Assembly (NCBI RefSeq): GCF_030269905.1
Contig: NZ_BSVC01000008.1
Location: forward strand, 62,001 to 126,000
Direction: 5' to 3'
Length of the DNA: 64,000 nucleotides
Origin: Pelosinus sp. IPA-1
GTDB taxonomy: Bacteria > Bacillota > Negativicutes > DSM-13327
The translations under genes and the position numbers were made by a program. Below, piece by piece: positions 36,648 to 45,145 of this stretch. Positions within the stretch are counted from its first letter, which is position 1. Every line of letters begins with the position of its first letter. The notes under the pieces were generated by a model. It searched no databases and was not told the origin of the DNA. It saw only the letters and a list, made by a program, of their open reading frames with translations.

Positions 36648-37915
36648 TGGATAAAACAAAATATTTAGCAAAACGCAATGAAATGCTTCAACGTGCCGAG
36701 AATTTTATTAATGAGGGCAAAATTGAAGAAGCCCAAGCCATCAGAGGTGAAATTGAAAAACTGGATAAAGATTTTGAGGATGCGGCAAAAGAAATGGCAA
36801 ATTTAAACGCGTTGCATAAGAATGCAGTGGTATTAGATTTTGCGAATAAGTCATTAAACCCGGTAGGCTCTCAGTCCTTAGATCAATTAAATCTTGATGG
36901 ACAGCAGCAGGCCCCAAGTAAAAGCAAGTTGACCAATGAAGAAACAGAAACCTATAAAAATGCTTTTGCTAAGAATCTAATGGGCCTGCCGCATTCTAAC
37001 ACTGAAAGGGATTTATTTAACCGGATTAACGATGAATATAGTAACGCTTTGCAGACTTCTGCGGAGCATACTGTTCTTGTTCCTGAAACGGTAAAAAATC
37101 AAATCTGGCGGGAAATTGGGGAATTGCATCCTATCTTAGATGATTTGGCAATGACTTTTGTTCCTGGTGATTTAATCCTAATTAAAGAAGAAAATCCGCT
37201 TAAAAATGCTGATGCAGTCGTGGAAACTGATGAAGTTAATGATGATGATGATCTAGACTTTGGCGAATTGCATTTAACTGGGTGCGAGTTAGCCAAGACA
37301 ATTACAGTAAGCTGGAAAATGAAAAAAATGTCCATTGATGCTTTTTTGGCTTACATTACCACAAAGTTAGCTGAAAAAATGAGCAATGGCCTTGCAAAAT
37401 GGGTAGCAGAAGGAAAGGGAAAGCCGGGGGCGGGTGATACATGGAAACCGCAAGCAAGAGGTATTGTTGTTGCCTTGGAAGCCGAAGCAACTACGCCGCA
37501 GATTGTCACCTATTCGGATGCTGATCCTGTAACTTACAAAAAAATGACAGCGGCCCTAGCTAAAATTAAATCTGGATATTTAAAAGGGGCAGCTATTTAC
37601 ACCAAAAACGATATAATTTGGAACGTACTAGCCAATATTGTTGATGGCACTGGAAAACCTATTTTTGTTGCAGATTCTACCTCTGGCGGCGTGGGGCGTA
37701 TTTTTGGCCTTGTTGTAAAAGAAGAAGATGCCGTTTCGGATGGAGAAATATTAATTGGCAACGTGTCCAGAGGATACGCAATGAATGCTAATGAAAACAT
37801 TACCATGTATCAGCAAGAATTTGTTAAAGCAAGAAAAACCGATTATATGGGCTATGCCATTATTGATGGTGATGTAATGACCACTAAGGCATTTGCCTTA
37901 ATAAAAAAGTCATAA
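36647..37915 (+). CDS. HK97-type major capsid protein (zero-frame product)
   Basis: This 422-residue protein has an N-terminal helical delta/scaffold domain (about 1-120, 'RAENFINEGKIEEAQAIRGE') and the HK97 fold afterwards ('ALQTSAEHTVLVPETVKNQI', 'TGCELAKTITVSWKMKKMSI', 'FVKARKTDYMGYAIIDGDVM'). It directly follows the protease. The gene ends ATA AAA AAG TCA TAA. The A_AAA_AAG heptamer at 37903-37909 is a canonical -1 slippery site, and the -1 frame continues into an Ig-like domain (see the next feature). Confidence 0.93.
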   Translation: MDKTKYLAKRNEMLQRAENFINEGKIEEAQAIRGEIEKLDKDFEDAAKEMANLNALHKNAVVLDFANKSLNPVGSQSLDQLNLDGQQQAPSKSKLTNEETETYKNAFAKNLMGLPHSNTERDLFNRINDEYSNALQTSAEHTVLVPETVKNQIWREIGELHPILDDLAMTFVPGDLILIKEENPLKNADAVVETDEVNDDDDLDFGELHLTGCELAKTITVSWKMKKMSIDAFLAYITTKLAEKMSNGLAKWVAEGKGKPGAGDTWKPQARGIVVALEAEATTPQIVTYSDADPVTYKKMTAALAKIKSGYLKGAAIYTKNDIIWNVLANIVDGTGKPIFVADSTSGGVGRIFGLVVKEEDAVSDGEILIGNVSRGYAMNANENITMYQQEFVKARKTDYMGYAIIDGDVMTTKAFALIKKS

Positions 37916-38181
37916 ATACCGTAAGCCCTGAAACAGCTACATTCAAAAAGGCCACTACCGCTGATGTAGTGTTTACGGTAACTAGTAGCGAAGCAGCCGC
38001 GACACTAAGCGCGGTTAAAAATGGAAGTGCGGTAGTAAATACTGCTAACTACACATTTAACAGCGGAGTTTTGACAATTAAGAAAGAGTATTTGGCAACA
38101 CTTGCGAATGGTGATAAGACCTTTACAATTGTTCTGTCAATGGGAAGTAATTTGAGTGTTACTATTACGGTAGCGGATTAA
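37909..38181 (+). CDS. X2-type Ig-like domain, reached by -1 frameshift from the capsid gene
   Basis: From GTC 37909 the -1 frame is open for 90 residues, reading 'VINTVSPETATFKKATTADV' and ending 'SMGSNLSVTITVAD'. This matches the CBM_X2/Ig-like fold: SP-x-x-ATF-K at the start, the 'YTFNSGVLTIKKEYLATLANG' strand pair, and a T-I-T-V end. There is no ATG and no ribosome-binding site; only GTG 37969 occurs, mid-domain. A shift at A_AAA_AAG would yield a capsid variant of about 511 residues displaying this domain. Slippage is inferred, the frames are seen. Confidence 0.8.
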   Translation, partial: VINTVSPETATFKKATTADVVFTVTSSEAAATLSAVKNGSAVVNTANYTFNSGVLTIKKEYLATLANGDKTFTIVLSMGSNLSVTITVAD

Positions 38182-38200
38182 ACGGCTTTGGGGTGATGGT

Positions 38201-38503
38201 ATGCTAATTAATGATGTTAAAGATTATTTGCGTGTCGATTCGGATATTGATGATGACACGCAAATCGTCGCCCTTATAACGGCAGCTAAGCAATATATTG
38301 TTAATCAAACAGGAAAGCAATATGTTGAAACAGATGAAGTGTGGAACTTGGCAATTAAAATGCTAGTGGCCCATTGGTACGAAAACCGGGAATTACATCC
38401 TAGTAAGCCAGGAACACTGGCAACCAATAGCCATACAGCTGATGCATTGATAAGCCATATTTCTTTGTGTTCTGCATATCCAACAGTGGGCGATTCGCAA
38501 TGA
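38201..38503 (+). CDS. Head-tail connector (gp6-like)
   Basis: This 100-residue protein starts 'MLINDVKDYLRVDSDIDDDT' and has 'ALITAAKQYIVNQTGK', typical of the phage gp6/YqbG-like DNA packaging connectors that form the adaptor ring under the portal. Its stop overlaps the next start (ATGA). Confidence 0.83.
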   Translation: MLINDVKDYLRVDSDIDDDTQIVALITAAKQYIVNQTGKQYVETDEVWNLAIKMLVAHWYENRELHPSKPGTLATNSHTADALISHISLCSAYPTVGDSQ

Positions 38504-38838
38504 ACATAGGCAGCTTAGATAAAAAGATTACTTTTTTATCACAGGAAGAAGTTGAAAACGAATTAAGACTTACTGAATTAAAACCTATTAAAAAACTAAC
38601 ATGTTGGGCGAGAATTGAACCTTTGCGGGGGAAAGAATATTATGAAGCACAAAAAAATAAAACTGAAAACAGTTACAAAATAACTACACGGTATCATAAG
38701 AATCTTAGTGATTCGATGCTTATTCGATATCAAAATCAGTTTTTTGAGATTCAAAATATTGTTGATCCATATATGAAGCATATTTCACTTGAAATCTATT
38801 GTACTGAAAAGTCTAGGGGCGAAGGTGTTACAACATGA
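38500..38838 (+). CDS. Head-tail adaptor / head closure protein
   Basis: This 112-residue protein starts 'MNIGSLDKKITFLSQEEVEN' and has 'CWARIEPLRGKEYYEAQ' and 'HKNLSDSMLIRYQNQFFEI', the signature of the SPP1 gp16-like head closure family. It overlaps neighbours by four bases on both sides. The frame extends upstream to 38467, but ATG 38500 is coupled to the previous stop. Confidence 0.83.
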   Translation: MNIGSLDKKITFLSQEEVENELRLTELKPIKKLTCWARIEPLRGKEYYEAQKNKTENSYKITTRYHKNLSDSMLIRYQNQFFEIQNIVDPYMKHISLEIYCTEKSRGEGVTT

Positions 38839-39263
38839 GTGATGATGGATTAAATTTTAATAATCTTAATGAATTTATGTCTGATATAAACCAAGTTGCA
38901 AATGAATTTCCCCTAGAGTCTGAAAAACGTCTGCAAAAAATCGGTAATAAATTTAAAAAAATCATCAAAGAAAAGTCGCCGGATAGTGGCAAGGCTACAA
39001 AACGAAAATTAAATAAGTCTTGGAAAAGTAAAATTGATGGTTATAAAGGCGAAGATTTAACTTGTGAAATATGGTCAACTAGTCCACATTTCCATTTAGT
39101 AGATCGTGGGCATGTGCTAAAGGATAAGAAAGGCAAGGTTAAAGGGTTTGTGCAGGGGAAACATTTTCTTGAAGCTACAGCGCAAGAGGTTGCCGCTAAC
39201 ATTGTACCGGATGAACTTGAAAAGTTTCAAAAGGAAATAGCAAATAAAATTGAAAAGGGGTGA
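38835..39263 (+). CDS. HK97 gp10-like tail component
   Basis: This 142-residue protein has 'LESEKRLQKIGNKFKKIIKE', 'SPDSGKATKRKLNKSWK' and 'HFHLVDRGHVLKDKKGKVKG', typical of the gp10/minor tail family that joins head and tail. It overlaps the preceding gene by four bases. Confidence 0.8.
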   Translation: MSDDGLNFNNLNEFMSDINQVANEFPLESEKRLQKIGNKFKKIIKEKSPDSGKATKRKLNKSWKSKIDGYKGEDLTCEIWSTSPHFHLVDRGHVLKDKKGKVKGFVQGKHFLEATAQEVAANIVPDELEKFQKEIANKIEKG

Positions 39264-39724
39264 TGATATTGGATGATATGTTAAGACGAACTGAAATTAT
39301 AAAAGCGGTAGCGGATATACTAAAAAATAAGTTTTCATATAGAATTTATTCTGATGAAATTATCGAAGGATTTAAGCAGCCTTGCTTTTTCTTTAAGTTA
39401 ATTAAACGTACAGATATCCAAACTACCAATTTTAACGATAATCAATTATCTATTATCATCACTTATTTTTCTAGTCCAGAAAAAAATAAAGAAATTGAAT
39501 ACATGAATATGATAGATGATTTAAGCCAGCTTTTTAATATTGGCTTTAGGGCGGGAAAAAGATATCTGCATATTAAATCTTTTAGTGATGATCGAATCGG
39601 TGAGAAACAAGACATTTTACAAATAACGATTGCTATTGAATATCTTGATAGCACCGATAAGAAAACCGATGAAGAAATGGGTTATATACCTGCTACTACA
39701 TTAGAAACAAAAACAAAATTTTGA
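39263..39724 (+). CDS. Tail terminator-like protein (DUF6838/XkdJ position)
   Basis: This protein of about 153 residues has 'EIIEGFKQPCFFFKLI' and a mixed alpha/beta composition. It sits between the gp10-like gene and the sheath, where the tail completion protein of contractile phages lies. The start is unsettled among GTG 39260, ATG 39263 and TTG 39269; AAAAGGGG precedes all three. The family name is my best guess from position and pattern. Confidence 0.65.
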   Translation: MILDDMLRRTEIIKAVADILKNKFSYRIYSDEIIEGFKQPCFFFKLIKRTDIQTTNFNDNQLSIIITYFSSPEKNKEIEYMNMIDDLSQLFNIGFRAGKRYLHIKSFSDDRIGEKQDILQITIAIEYLDSTDKKTDEEMGYIPATTLETKTKF

Positions 39725-39752
39725 ACTGACTAATTTAGTCGGTTCTTTTTTA
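39723..39752 (+). terminator. Hairpin between connector genes and sheath
   Basis: The stem GAACTGACTAA/TTAGTCGGTTC, with one G-U pair, is followed by a T run. It probably separates head-joining from tail transcription levels. Confidence 0.75.
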
Positions 39753-39780
39753 TTGAAAATAAGAAAGGGATGATGAATAA

Positions 39781-40866
39781 ATGGGGTTACCTAGCATAGC
39801 CATTGCATTCAAAGAAAAAGGCATAACAGCAATTAAACGTTCACAGCGTGGTATTGATGTATTAATTTTAAAAGAAGAAGACCCTACAAAGTTTACAAGT
39901 CCGTATACAATCTATACGACTACTGACATACCAAGTACTTTAAACGATTTTAACAAGGAACAAATTGAATTAGCTTTAATGGGCTATCAAACGTCACCTA
40001 AAAAAGTGCTGGTATATATCGAAAGCAAGACAGCAGAAAATTATAACGATATTTTAGTTACTCTTGAAAATCAACGGTGGGATTATCTTGTTATTCCAGA
40101 AATTGCAGATTCTGAAACGCAAACAATTGCGACTTGGATCAAAGGTATGCGAACCACTAAAGATAAAAAAGTAAAAGCGATTTTACCCAACATTAAAGCC
40201 GATAATGAAGGTGTAATTAATTTTACAAATTCAATTATTAAAACTAAAGCTAAAACTTTTACTACTGCTGAATACTGTTCACGTATTGCGGGATTGATTG
40301 CTGGTACGCCAATGACAATTGCTTGCACGTTTGCTCCGCTTTCAGAAGTGATTGAATGTGATACACATTCAAAAGAACAATATGATTCTAAAGTTGAAGC
40401 TGGTGAGTTGTTTTTCTTCAATGATGGCGAAAAAATCAAGATTGCGCGCGGCGTAAATAGCTTTACCACTACTATTCAAGATAAAGGCGACAGCTTTAAA
40501 AAGATAAAATTAGTTGATGCAATGGATATGATCCATGACGATATCAAGAAAACAGCAGAAGATAACTATTTAGGTAAATATGCTAACAGTTATGATAATA
40601 AATGTTTACTTATTTCAGCTATTCAAGGATATTTTGACCAACTTGAGCTTGACGGAATTCTTGATCCGAAAAAGAATAGCGTTGGAATTAATGTAGAACA
40701 ACAAAAAGTATATTTGCTATCTATTGGTAGTTATACGGCGGATGAACTTGCCGAAATGACAGACCAAGAAATCAAAGAAGCAAATACAAAAGATAAAGTG
40801 TTTTTAAAGGCGAGTATCAAAATATTAGATGCAATTGAAGAAATAGACCTACCAATAATAATCTAA
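39781..40866 (+). CDS. Contractile tail sheath protein (XkdK-like)
   Basis: This 361-residue sheath protein begins 'MGLPSIAIAFKEKGITAIKR' and has 'LALMGYQTSPKKVLVYIES' and C-terminal 'AIQGYFDQLELDGILDPKKN', characteristic of PBSX/Mu-like sheaths. It proves a myovirus-type tail. It sits between two hairpins, in line with high, separate expression. Confidence 0.9.
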   Translation: MGLPSIAIAFKEKGITAIKRSQRGIDVLILKEEDPTKFTSPYTIYTTTDIPSTLNDFNKEQIELALMGYQTSPKKVLVYIESKTAENYNDILVTLENQRWDYLVIPEIADSETQTIATWIKGMRTTKDKKVKAILPNIKADNEGVINFTNSIIKTKAKTFTTAEYCSRIAGLIAGTPMTIACTFAPLSEVIECDTHSKEQYDSKVEAGELFFFNDGEKIKIARGVNSFTTTIQDKGDSFKKIKLVDAMDMIHDDIKKTAEDNYLGKYANSYDNKCLLISAIQGYFDQLELDGILDPKKNSVGINVEQQKVYLLSIGSYTADELAEMTDQEIKEANTKDKVFLKASIKILDAIEEIDLPIII

Positions 40867-40898
40867 ATAAAAGCTGGCATACGCTGGCTTTTATTTTA
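40866..40898 (+). terminator. Hairpin after sheath gene
   Basis: The stem AATAAAAGC/GCTTTTATT encloses TGGCATACGCTG, with a T-rich tail. Confidence 0.75.
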
Positions 40899-40929
40899 TT
40901 TTCAAACAAGAAAGGCAGATGATATATAA

Positions 40930-41367
40930 ATGAAAGGTATGGAAGCAAAACAAGTAATGAACGGTTCACAAGGTGAAATATGGATTGATAGCGATTACAT
41001 GTCACAAGTGACCGAATTTAAAGCTACAGTAACGATTGATAAGAGCGAAATCAATATGGTTAAAAAACTATCTAAACAGTATAAAGTAACTGGTTTTACT
41101 TGTAAGGGTAGTTTAAAAATGAATCATGTATCAAGTTATATGATAAAAAAAATGAATGAGAACATGAAAGCGGGCAAGCAAACAGTTTGTACGATTATTA
41201 GTAAGCTAGATGATCCAGATGCGATTGGCTCTGAACGTATCGTAATTAAAGATGCAGTATTTGACGAATTAATTTTAGCGGATTGGTCAGCCAAAAAGAT
41301 GGGTGAAGAATCCTACAACTTTACTTTTTCTGACTGGGACATCTTAGACACCGCAGACGAAAATTAA
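40930..41367 (+). CDS. Tail tube protein (XkdM-like)
   Basis: This 145-residue protein starts 'MKGMEAKQVMNGSQGEIWID' and has 'KGSLKMNHVSSYMIKKMNEN', typical of the XkdM inner tube family. The tube carries DNA during ejection and follows the sheath gene as in PBSX. Confidence 0.88.
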   Translation: MKGMEAKQVMNGSQGEIWIDSDYMSQVTEFKATVTIDKSEINMVKKLSKQYKVTGFTCKGSLKMNHVSSYMIKKMNENMKAGKQTVCTIISKLDDPDAIGSERIVIKDAVFDELILADWSAKKMGEESYNFTFSDWDILDTADEN

Positions 41368-41399
41368 ATTCTATTTAAATTGAAAAGGAATGATTATAT

Positions 41400-41819
41400 A
41401 TGAGTTTATTAGATAATTTATTAAAAGCGGATGTAGAAAAATTAACGGAAAAACCACATAAAAAATATGAAATAAAACGGTTATCACAAAAAATGAATAT
41501 AAAATTTGAATTGGAATTGACTGCTTTAAAACCAGAACGTTATGCAGAAATTCAAAGAATGTCGGTGGAAATTGGTAAAAAAGGCGGCATTAGAGATGTT
41601 AATATATTTGAGCCAAAAATACTTACTTTGCTTGACGGCATAAAAGAGCCAAATTTGAAAGATCAGAAATTGTTGAATCATTTCAATGTCCTAACACCGA
41701 AAGAATTAATTTTGAAATTATTCTTATCTGGTGAAATTGATGATATTAAAGAAGAAATTAATATTTTATCTGGCTATGAAAAAGATGAAGAAGAAGTTGA
41801 CGAAGAAATAAAAAACTAA
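41400..41819 (+). CDS. Tail assembly chaperone, zero-frame product (XkdN-like)
   Basis: This 139-residue protein lies between tube and tape measure. Its segments 'LSQKMNIKFELELTALKPER' and 'EPKILTLLDGIKEPNLKDQK' fit the XkdN/gpG family. It ends ATA AAA AAC TAA, in which A_AAA_AAC (41810-41816) is a canonical -1 slippery heptamer. Chaperones at this position usually come in short and frameshifted long forms, as in lambda G/GT. Confidence 0.85.
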   Translation: MSLLDNLLKADVEKLTEKPHKKYEIKRLSQKMNIKFELELTALKPERYAEIQRMSVEIGKKGGIRDVNIFEPKILTLLDGIKEPNLKDQKLLNHFNVLTPKELILKLFLSGEIDDIKEEINILSGYEKDEEEVDEEIKN

Positions 41820-41989
41820 TTGAAACCGATCCAGAAGCACAATTATTATTTTATCTTTTTAGGTTTCATCATTATAAACCTAGTGAAATATATTGGCTTC
41901 CAATCGGTGAAAAACAAATTTTATATAGCTTCATGCGTTATGAATTAGAACAGAGAAAAAAAGAAGCCCCAAGCGAAGGGGATGATTAA
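41816..41989 (+). CDS. Tail assembly chaperone -1 frameshift extension
   Basis: In the -1 frame after A_AAA_AAC, 57 codons are open. They begin LIETDPEAQLLFYLFRFHHY, contain 'IYWLPIGEKQILYSFMRYEL', and end in a charged tail before TAA 41989, three bases before the tape measure ATG. No start codon or ribosome-binding site serves this frame, so fusion by frameshift (about 196 residues in total) is the likely route. Confidence 0.83.
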   Translation, partial: LIETDPEAQLLFYLFRFHHYKPSEIYWLPIGEKQILYSFMRYELEQRKKEAPSEGDD

Positions 41990-41992
41990 AAA

Positions 41993-44368
41993 ATGGCAAG
42001 GGTTATAGATGCAGTATTATCATTAAAAGATAAATTTAGTCCAACATTAAGACAAGTATCTAGAAATCTTGAAGAACAGTCGAAAATACATAAACGACTT
42101 GGTAAAGATATCGAAAGTACAGGTAAAAGTATTTCCAGTTTCGGCAAGGCTACAGCTTTTATTAGTGCGCCACTCGTTGCGGCGGCAGGTGCTGGCTTTG
42201 CTTTATCTCAAAGTTTAGATAAGTCAGCGGCTAGAGTTGGTATGTTGGGGCAAATGACAAGCGAGCAATCAGCGGTTATAAAAAAAGGTATTGTCGACCT
42301 ATCCAATGCTACAGGTGTAGCCAGTGAAACGATTGCAGATGCTACGCAAAAGGCAATAACTGGCGGAATAAGTGCTGGCGATAGTATGAAATATATGGCT
42401 GAAAATATTAAGTATAGCAAAGTTTCTGGTATGGAACTAAGCCAGACGGTAGAAGTCACAAACGCCTATACTAAAGCCTATAATTTGACTATCGCTGATA
42501 CTGTAAGATTAAACGATCAGCAAGTAATGACAGCACGTTTGGCAAAAGTTGAAATGTCGGCAATGAGTCCGGCACTTGCTGGCGTTGCTAAATCGGCGGC
42601 AGATGCAGGAATTTCTGTTCAACAAATGGACGCGGCGTATGTTATGATGGTACGCCGCGGCACAGATAACGGCAAAGCGGCTAGTTCGTTGGCTGGCTTA
42701 TTTGATAGCTTTTCAAAAGCAAGTCCTAAAGCTATCAAAGCCGCGCAAGACTTCGGCATTGAATTAAATCAAGCTCACATTAAAGCGGTTGGTTTTCCGG
42801 CGTTTTTACAAGAAATACAAACAAAAACTGGCGGGAATCAAGCCGCTATTGGGAAAATAATTAAAGATGTTGAGGCATTTAAATTAGCGTTAAGCATGAC
42901 AAGCGGTGACGGTGCAAGCGAATATCTTGACGTTTTAGATAAAATTCAAAATTCTGGTGGTGCTACCGCTGAAAGTCTAGCACGATTAAAAACACCAGCC
43001 GGAGAAACAGTTAAGGCTATGAATCAGATCAAAAACGCGGGCATTGAGCTAGTAGATGGTTTACAGCCGCTATGGACTAGATCAGCAACAACAATTAAAC
43101 AAGTCGTTTCAGCTTTCAATTCATTAACTGACGAACAAAAAAACATGATATTTAGTGCTATGAAACTTATTATTGTTACAACTGTTATGTCTGGCATTAT
43201 CGGTAAAACCGTTGGCATAGTTGGTAAAGGGGTTACTATGTTCGCAGATATCAGCGCAGGCATAACGAAAGCGGGTTCTTTAATTGGTTATTTAGCTACT
43301 AAATTTAGTACCTTGACTACAATTTTTAATGCAGTAGGTACAGCCGCAAAATTTTTATTTATGACACCAGTTGGATTGGCAATTACGGCAATAGTGATAG
43401 CTGCTTATTTAATTTATGACAATTGGGGAAAAGTAAAAGAGTTTTTTATTAATCTATGGGCGGGTATTGTAAATACCTTTAATTCAGCGGTAACGGCTAT
43501 AAAAGGCTGGATGGATAAAATGGGTATCACTGAAAAATTACAAATGCTCATACCAAAAATCGCAACATTTATTGCCGCTTGCATTAGCTTGTTTTTGATA
43601 TTTAAAAACGGTGTTATTGCTGTATTTATGGCGATTGCAAGCCCTGTAATCTCATTATTTAATATGTTGTGGACAGCAATTAACGGTCAAACATTGTCCA
43701 GCGGCGGCATGATTACAATAATACTAAAATTAATCAGTGCATCATTTGGTATCATGGTTAATTTAGTAGGTATATACCTAAACGGATTTTTAAATATTGT
43801 AGGTATAGTAGTTAGTGGCGTAATTAGCGTGTTTGGCGGGATAATTACGTTTATTACTGGTGTATTTACTGGTAACTGGGCTATGGCATGGCAAGGCGTT
43901 GTAGAAATATTTAGCGGTATCTTTAGTACAATAGAAGGTATTTGCAATACTGTTATGAGTACGATTAAAGCCGCTATAAATGCAGTGATTAGCGGTGTGA
44001 ATTCAGTATCCGTTGATGTTCCAGAATGGGTTCCAGTAGTCGGCGGTAAACATTATCAACCATCTATACCAATGCTGGCAAAAGGTACTGATAACTGGGG
44101 CGGCGGTCTTGCAATGGTTCATGACGCGGGACCAGAAATAATTGACTTGCCGAATGGTAGCCGTGTTTATCCTCATGCTAAATCGTTAGATATGGCGCGC
44201 CAAGAAGGTCGTAAAGAATCAAGCGGCGGCAACGGTAGAACATTCAATATAGAAAAATTAGCGGATCAGATCATAATACGCGAAGAAGCAGACATTGACA
44301 AAATTGTTGAAAGGTTAGCTTTAAAGTTAAAATCTCACGCGATAAACCAGGCGGAAGGTGCTACTTAA
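41993..44368 (+). CDS. Tail tape measure protein
   Basis: This 791-residue protein has an N-terminal coiled region ('LRQVSRNLEEQSKIHKRLGK'), a TP901-type tape measure core with Ala/Gly-rich helices, several hydrophobic segments in the middle (about 380-680), and 'VPVVGGKHYQPSIPMLAKGT' near the end. It sets tail length and may form a membrane channel during ejection. It begins three bases after the chaperone extension. The stop codon lies in the loop of a hairpin at 44351-44379. Confidence 0.9.
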   Translation: MARVIDAVLSLKDKFSPTLRQVSRNLEEQSKIHKRLGKDIESTGKSISSFGKATAFISAPLVAAAGAGFALSQSLDKSAARVGMLGQMTSEQSAVIKKGIVDLSNATGVASETIADATQKAITGGISAGDSMKYMAENIKYSKVSGMELSQTVEVTNAYTKAYNLTIADTVRLNDQQVMTARLAKVEMSAMSPALAGVAKSAADAGISVQQMDAAYVMMVRRGTDNGKAASSLAGLFDSFSKASPKAIKAAQDFGIELNQAHIKAVGFPAFLQEIQTKTGGNQAAIGKIIKDVEAFKLALSMTSGDGASEYLDVLDKIQNSGGATAESLARLKTPAGETVKAMNQIKNAGIELVDGLQPLWTRSATTIKQVVSAFNSLTDEQKNMIFSAMKLIIVTTVMSGIIGKTVGIVGKGVTMFADISAGITKAGSLIGYLATKFSTLTTIFNAVGTAAKFLFMTPVGLAITAIVIAAYLIYDNWGKVKEFFINLWAGIVNTFNSAVTAIKGWMDKMGITEKLQMLIPKIATFIAACISLFLIFKNGVIAVFMAIASPVISLFNMLWTAINGQTLSSGGMITIILKLISASFGIMVNLVGIYLNGFLNIVGIVVSGVISVFGGIITFITGVFTGNWAMAWQGVVEIFSGIFSTIEGICNTVMSTIKAAINAVISGVNSVSVDVPEWVPVVGGKHYQPSIPMLAKGTDNWGGGLAMVHDAGPEIIDLPNGSRVYPHAKSLDMARQEGRKESSGGNGRTFNIEKLADQIIIREEADIDKIVERLALKLKSHAINQAEGAT

Positions 44369-44379
44369 GTACCTTCCGC
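44351..44379 (+). promoter_or_regulatory. Hairpin around the tape measure stop codon
   Basis: A perfect 9-bp stem GCGGAAGGT/ACCTTCCGC has a further palindrome TACTTAAGTA in its loop that contains the stop codon. No T run follows. It may stabilise the message or modulate the XkdP-like gene that starts 17 bases later. Confidence 0.55.
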
Positions 44380-44395
44380 TTATAAAGGAGTTGAT

Positions 44396-45145
44396 ATGGT
44401 GAGCAATTTCTTTTCTAGTTTAGTTTCTAGCCTTTTAAGCCCTAGTAACAGTAGTAGTACGGCGAATCAACCTCCTAAAATATATTTACAATGTAATAAA
44501 GAAAAAATTCAATTTCCTATTCCACCTAGCAGTTTTGAGGTATCAGTAAAACAAAATAATAGTACGGTTAATATAAATAACCTTGGTGAACTTAATATGA
44601 TAGGTAAAACTGGACTTATTACAATGTCTTTTAGTTCGTTTTTACCTAATCAAAATTATGACTTTTGCCAATGTACAGCAGATAAACCGTATAACTACGT
44701 TAAAACAATAGAAAAATGGCGGACTAGTGGGCAACCTTCACGCTTTACGATTACTGAAACACCAGTCAATTATCCTGTAAGCATTGAATCATTTAAATAT
44801 GGTGAAAAAGATGGTACAGGGGACGTTTATTTCACTATTGATTTTAAAGAATATAAATATACAGGGAATGCAGTTGATAATACCGTTAGTGATGTAACTG
44901 GCTTAAGCAATAGATCAGATGCAAGCACAATAGCTGATACCACAAAAAATATAACAGTTTACCCAGGGGATTCCCTTTTGGACGTTGCTAGTCGCGCTAT
45001 GGGAAGTACTATAAAAAAAGGTAGCAATAGCTATTTAGATTTATATAAAAGTCTTGCCAAGCGCGGCGGCATAAGTACTGGTGATATCATAAGCGTAACG
45101 AAAAATAATACTGTAAAAATAGGTGATAGTAATGTTTCTTTGTAA
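44396..45145 (+). CDS. LysM-domain baseplate/tail protein (XkdP-like)
   Basis: This 249-residue protein has an N-terminal domain with 'INNLGELNMIGKTGLITMSF'. It ends with a LysM module (about 184-245, 'ITVYPGDSLLDVASRAMG' to 'GGISTGDIISV'). XkdP-like proteins link tape measure and baseplate hub. It starts at ATG 44396 after AAAGGAG and overlaps the next gene. Confidence 0.87.
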   Translation: MVSNFFSSLVSSLLSPSNSSSTANQPPKIYLQCNKEKIQFPIPPSSFEVSVKQNNSTVNINNLGELNMIGKTGLITMSFSSFLPNQNYDFCQCTADKPYNYVKTIEKWRTSGQPSRFTITETPVNYPVSIESFKYGEKDGTGDVYFTIDFKEYKYTGNAVDNTVSDVTGLSNRSDASTIADTTKNITVYPGDSLLDVASRAMGSTIKKGSNSYLDLYKSLAKRGGISTGDIISVTKNNTVKIGDSNVSL

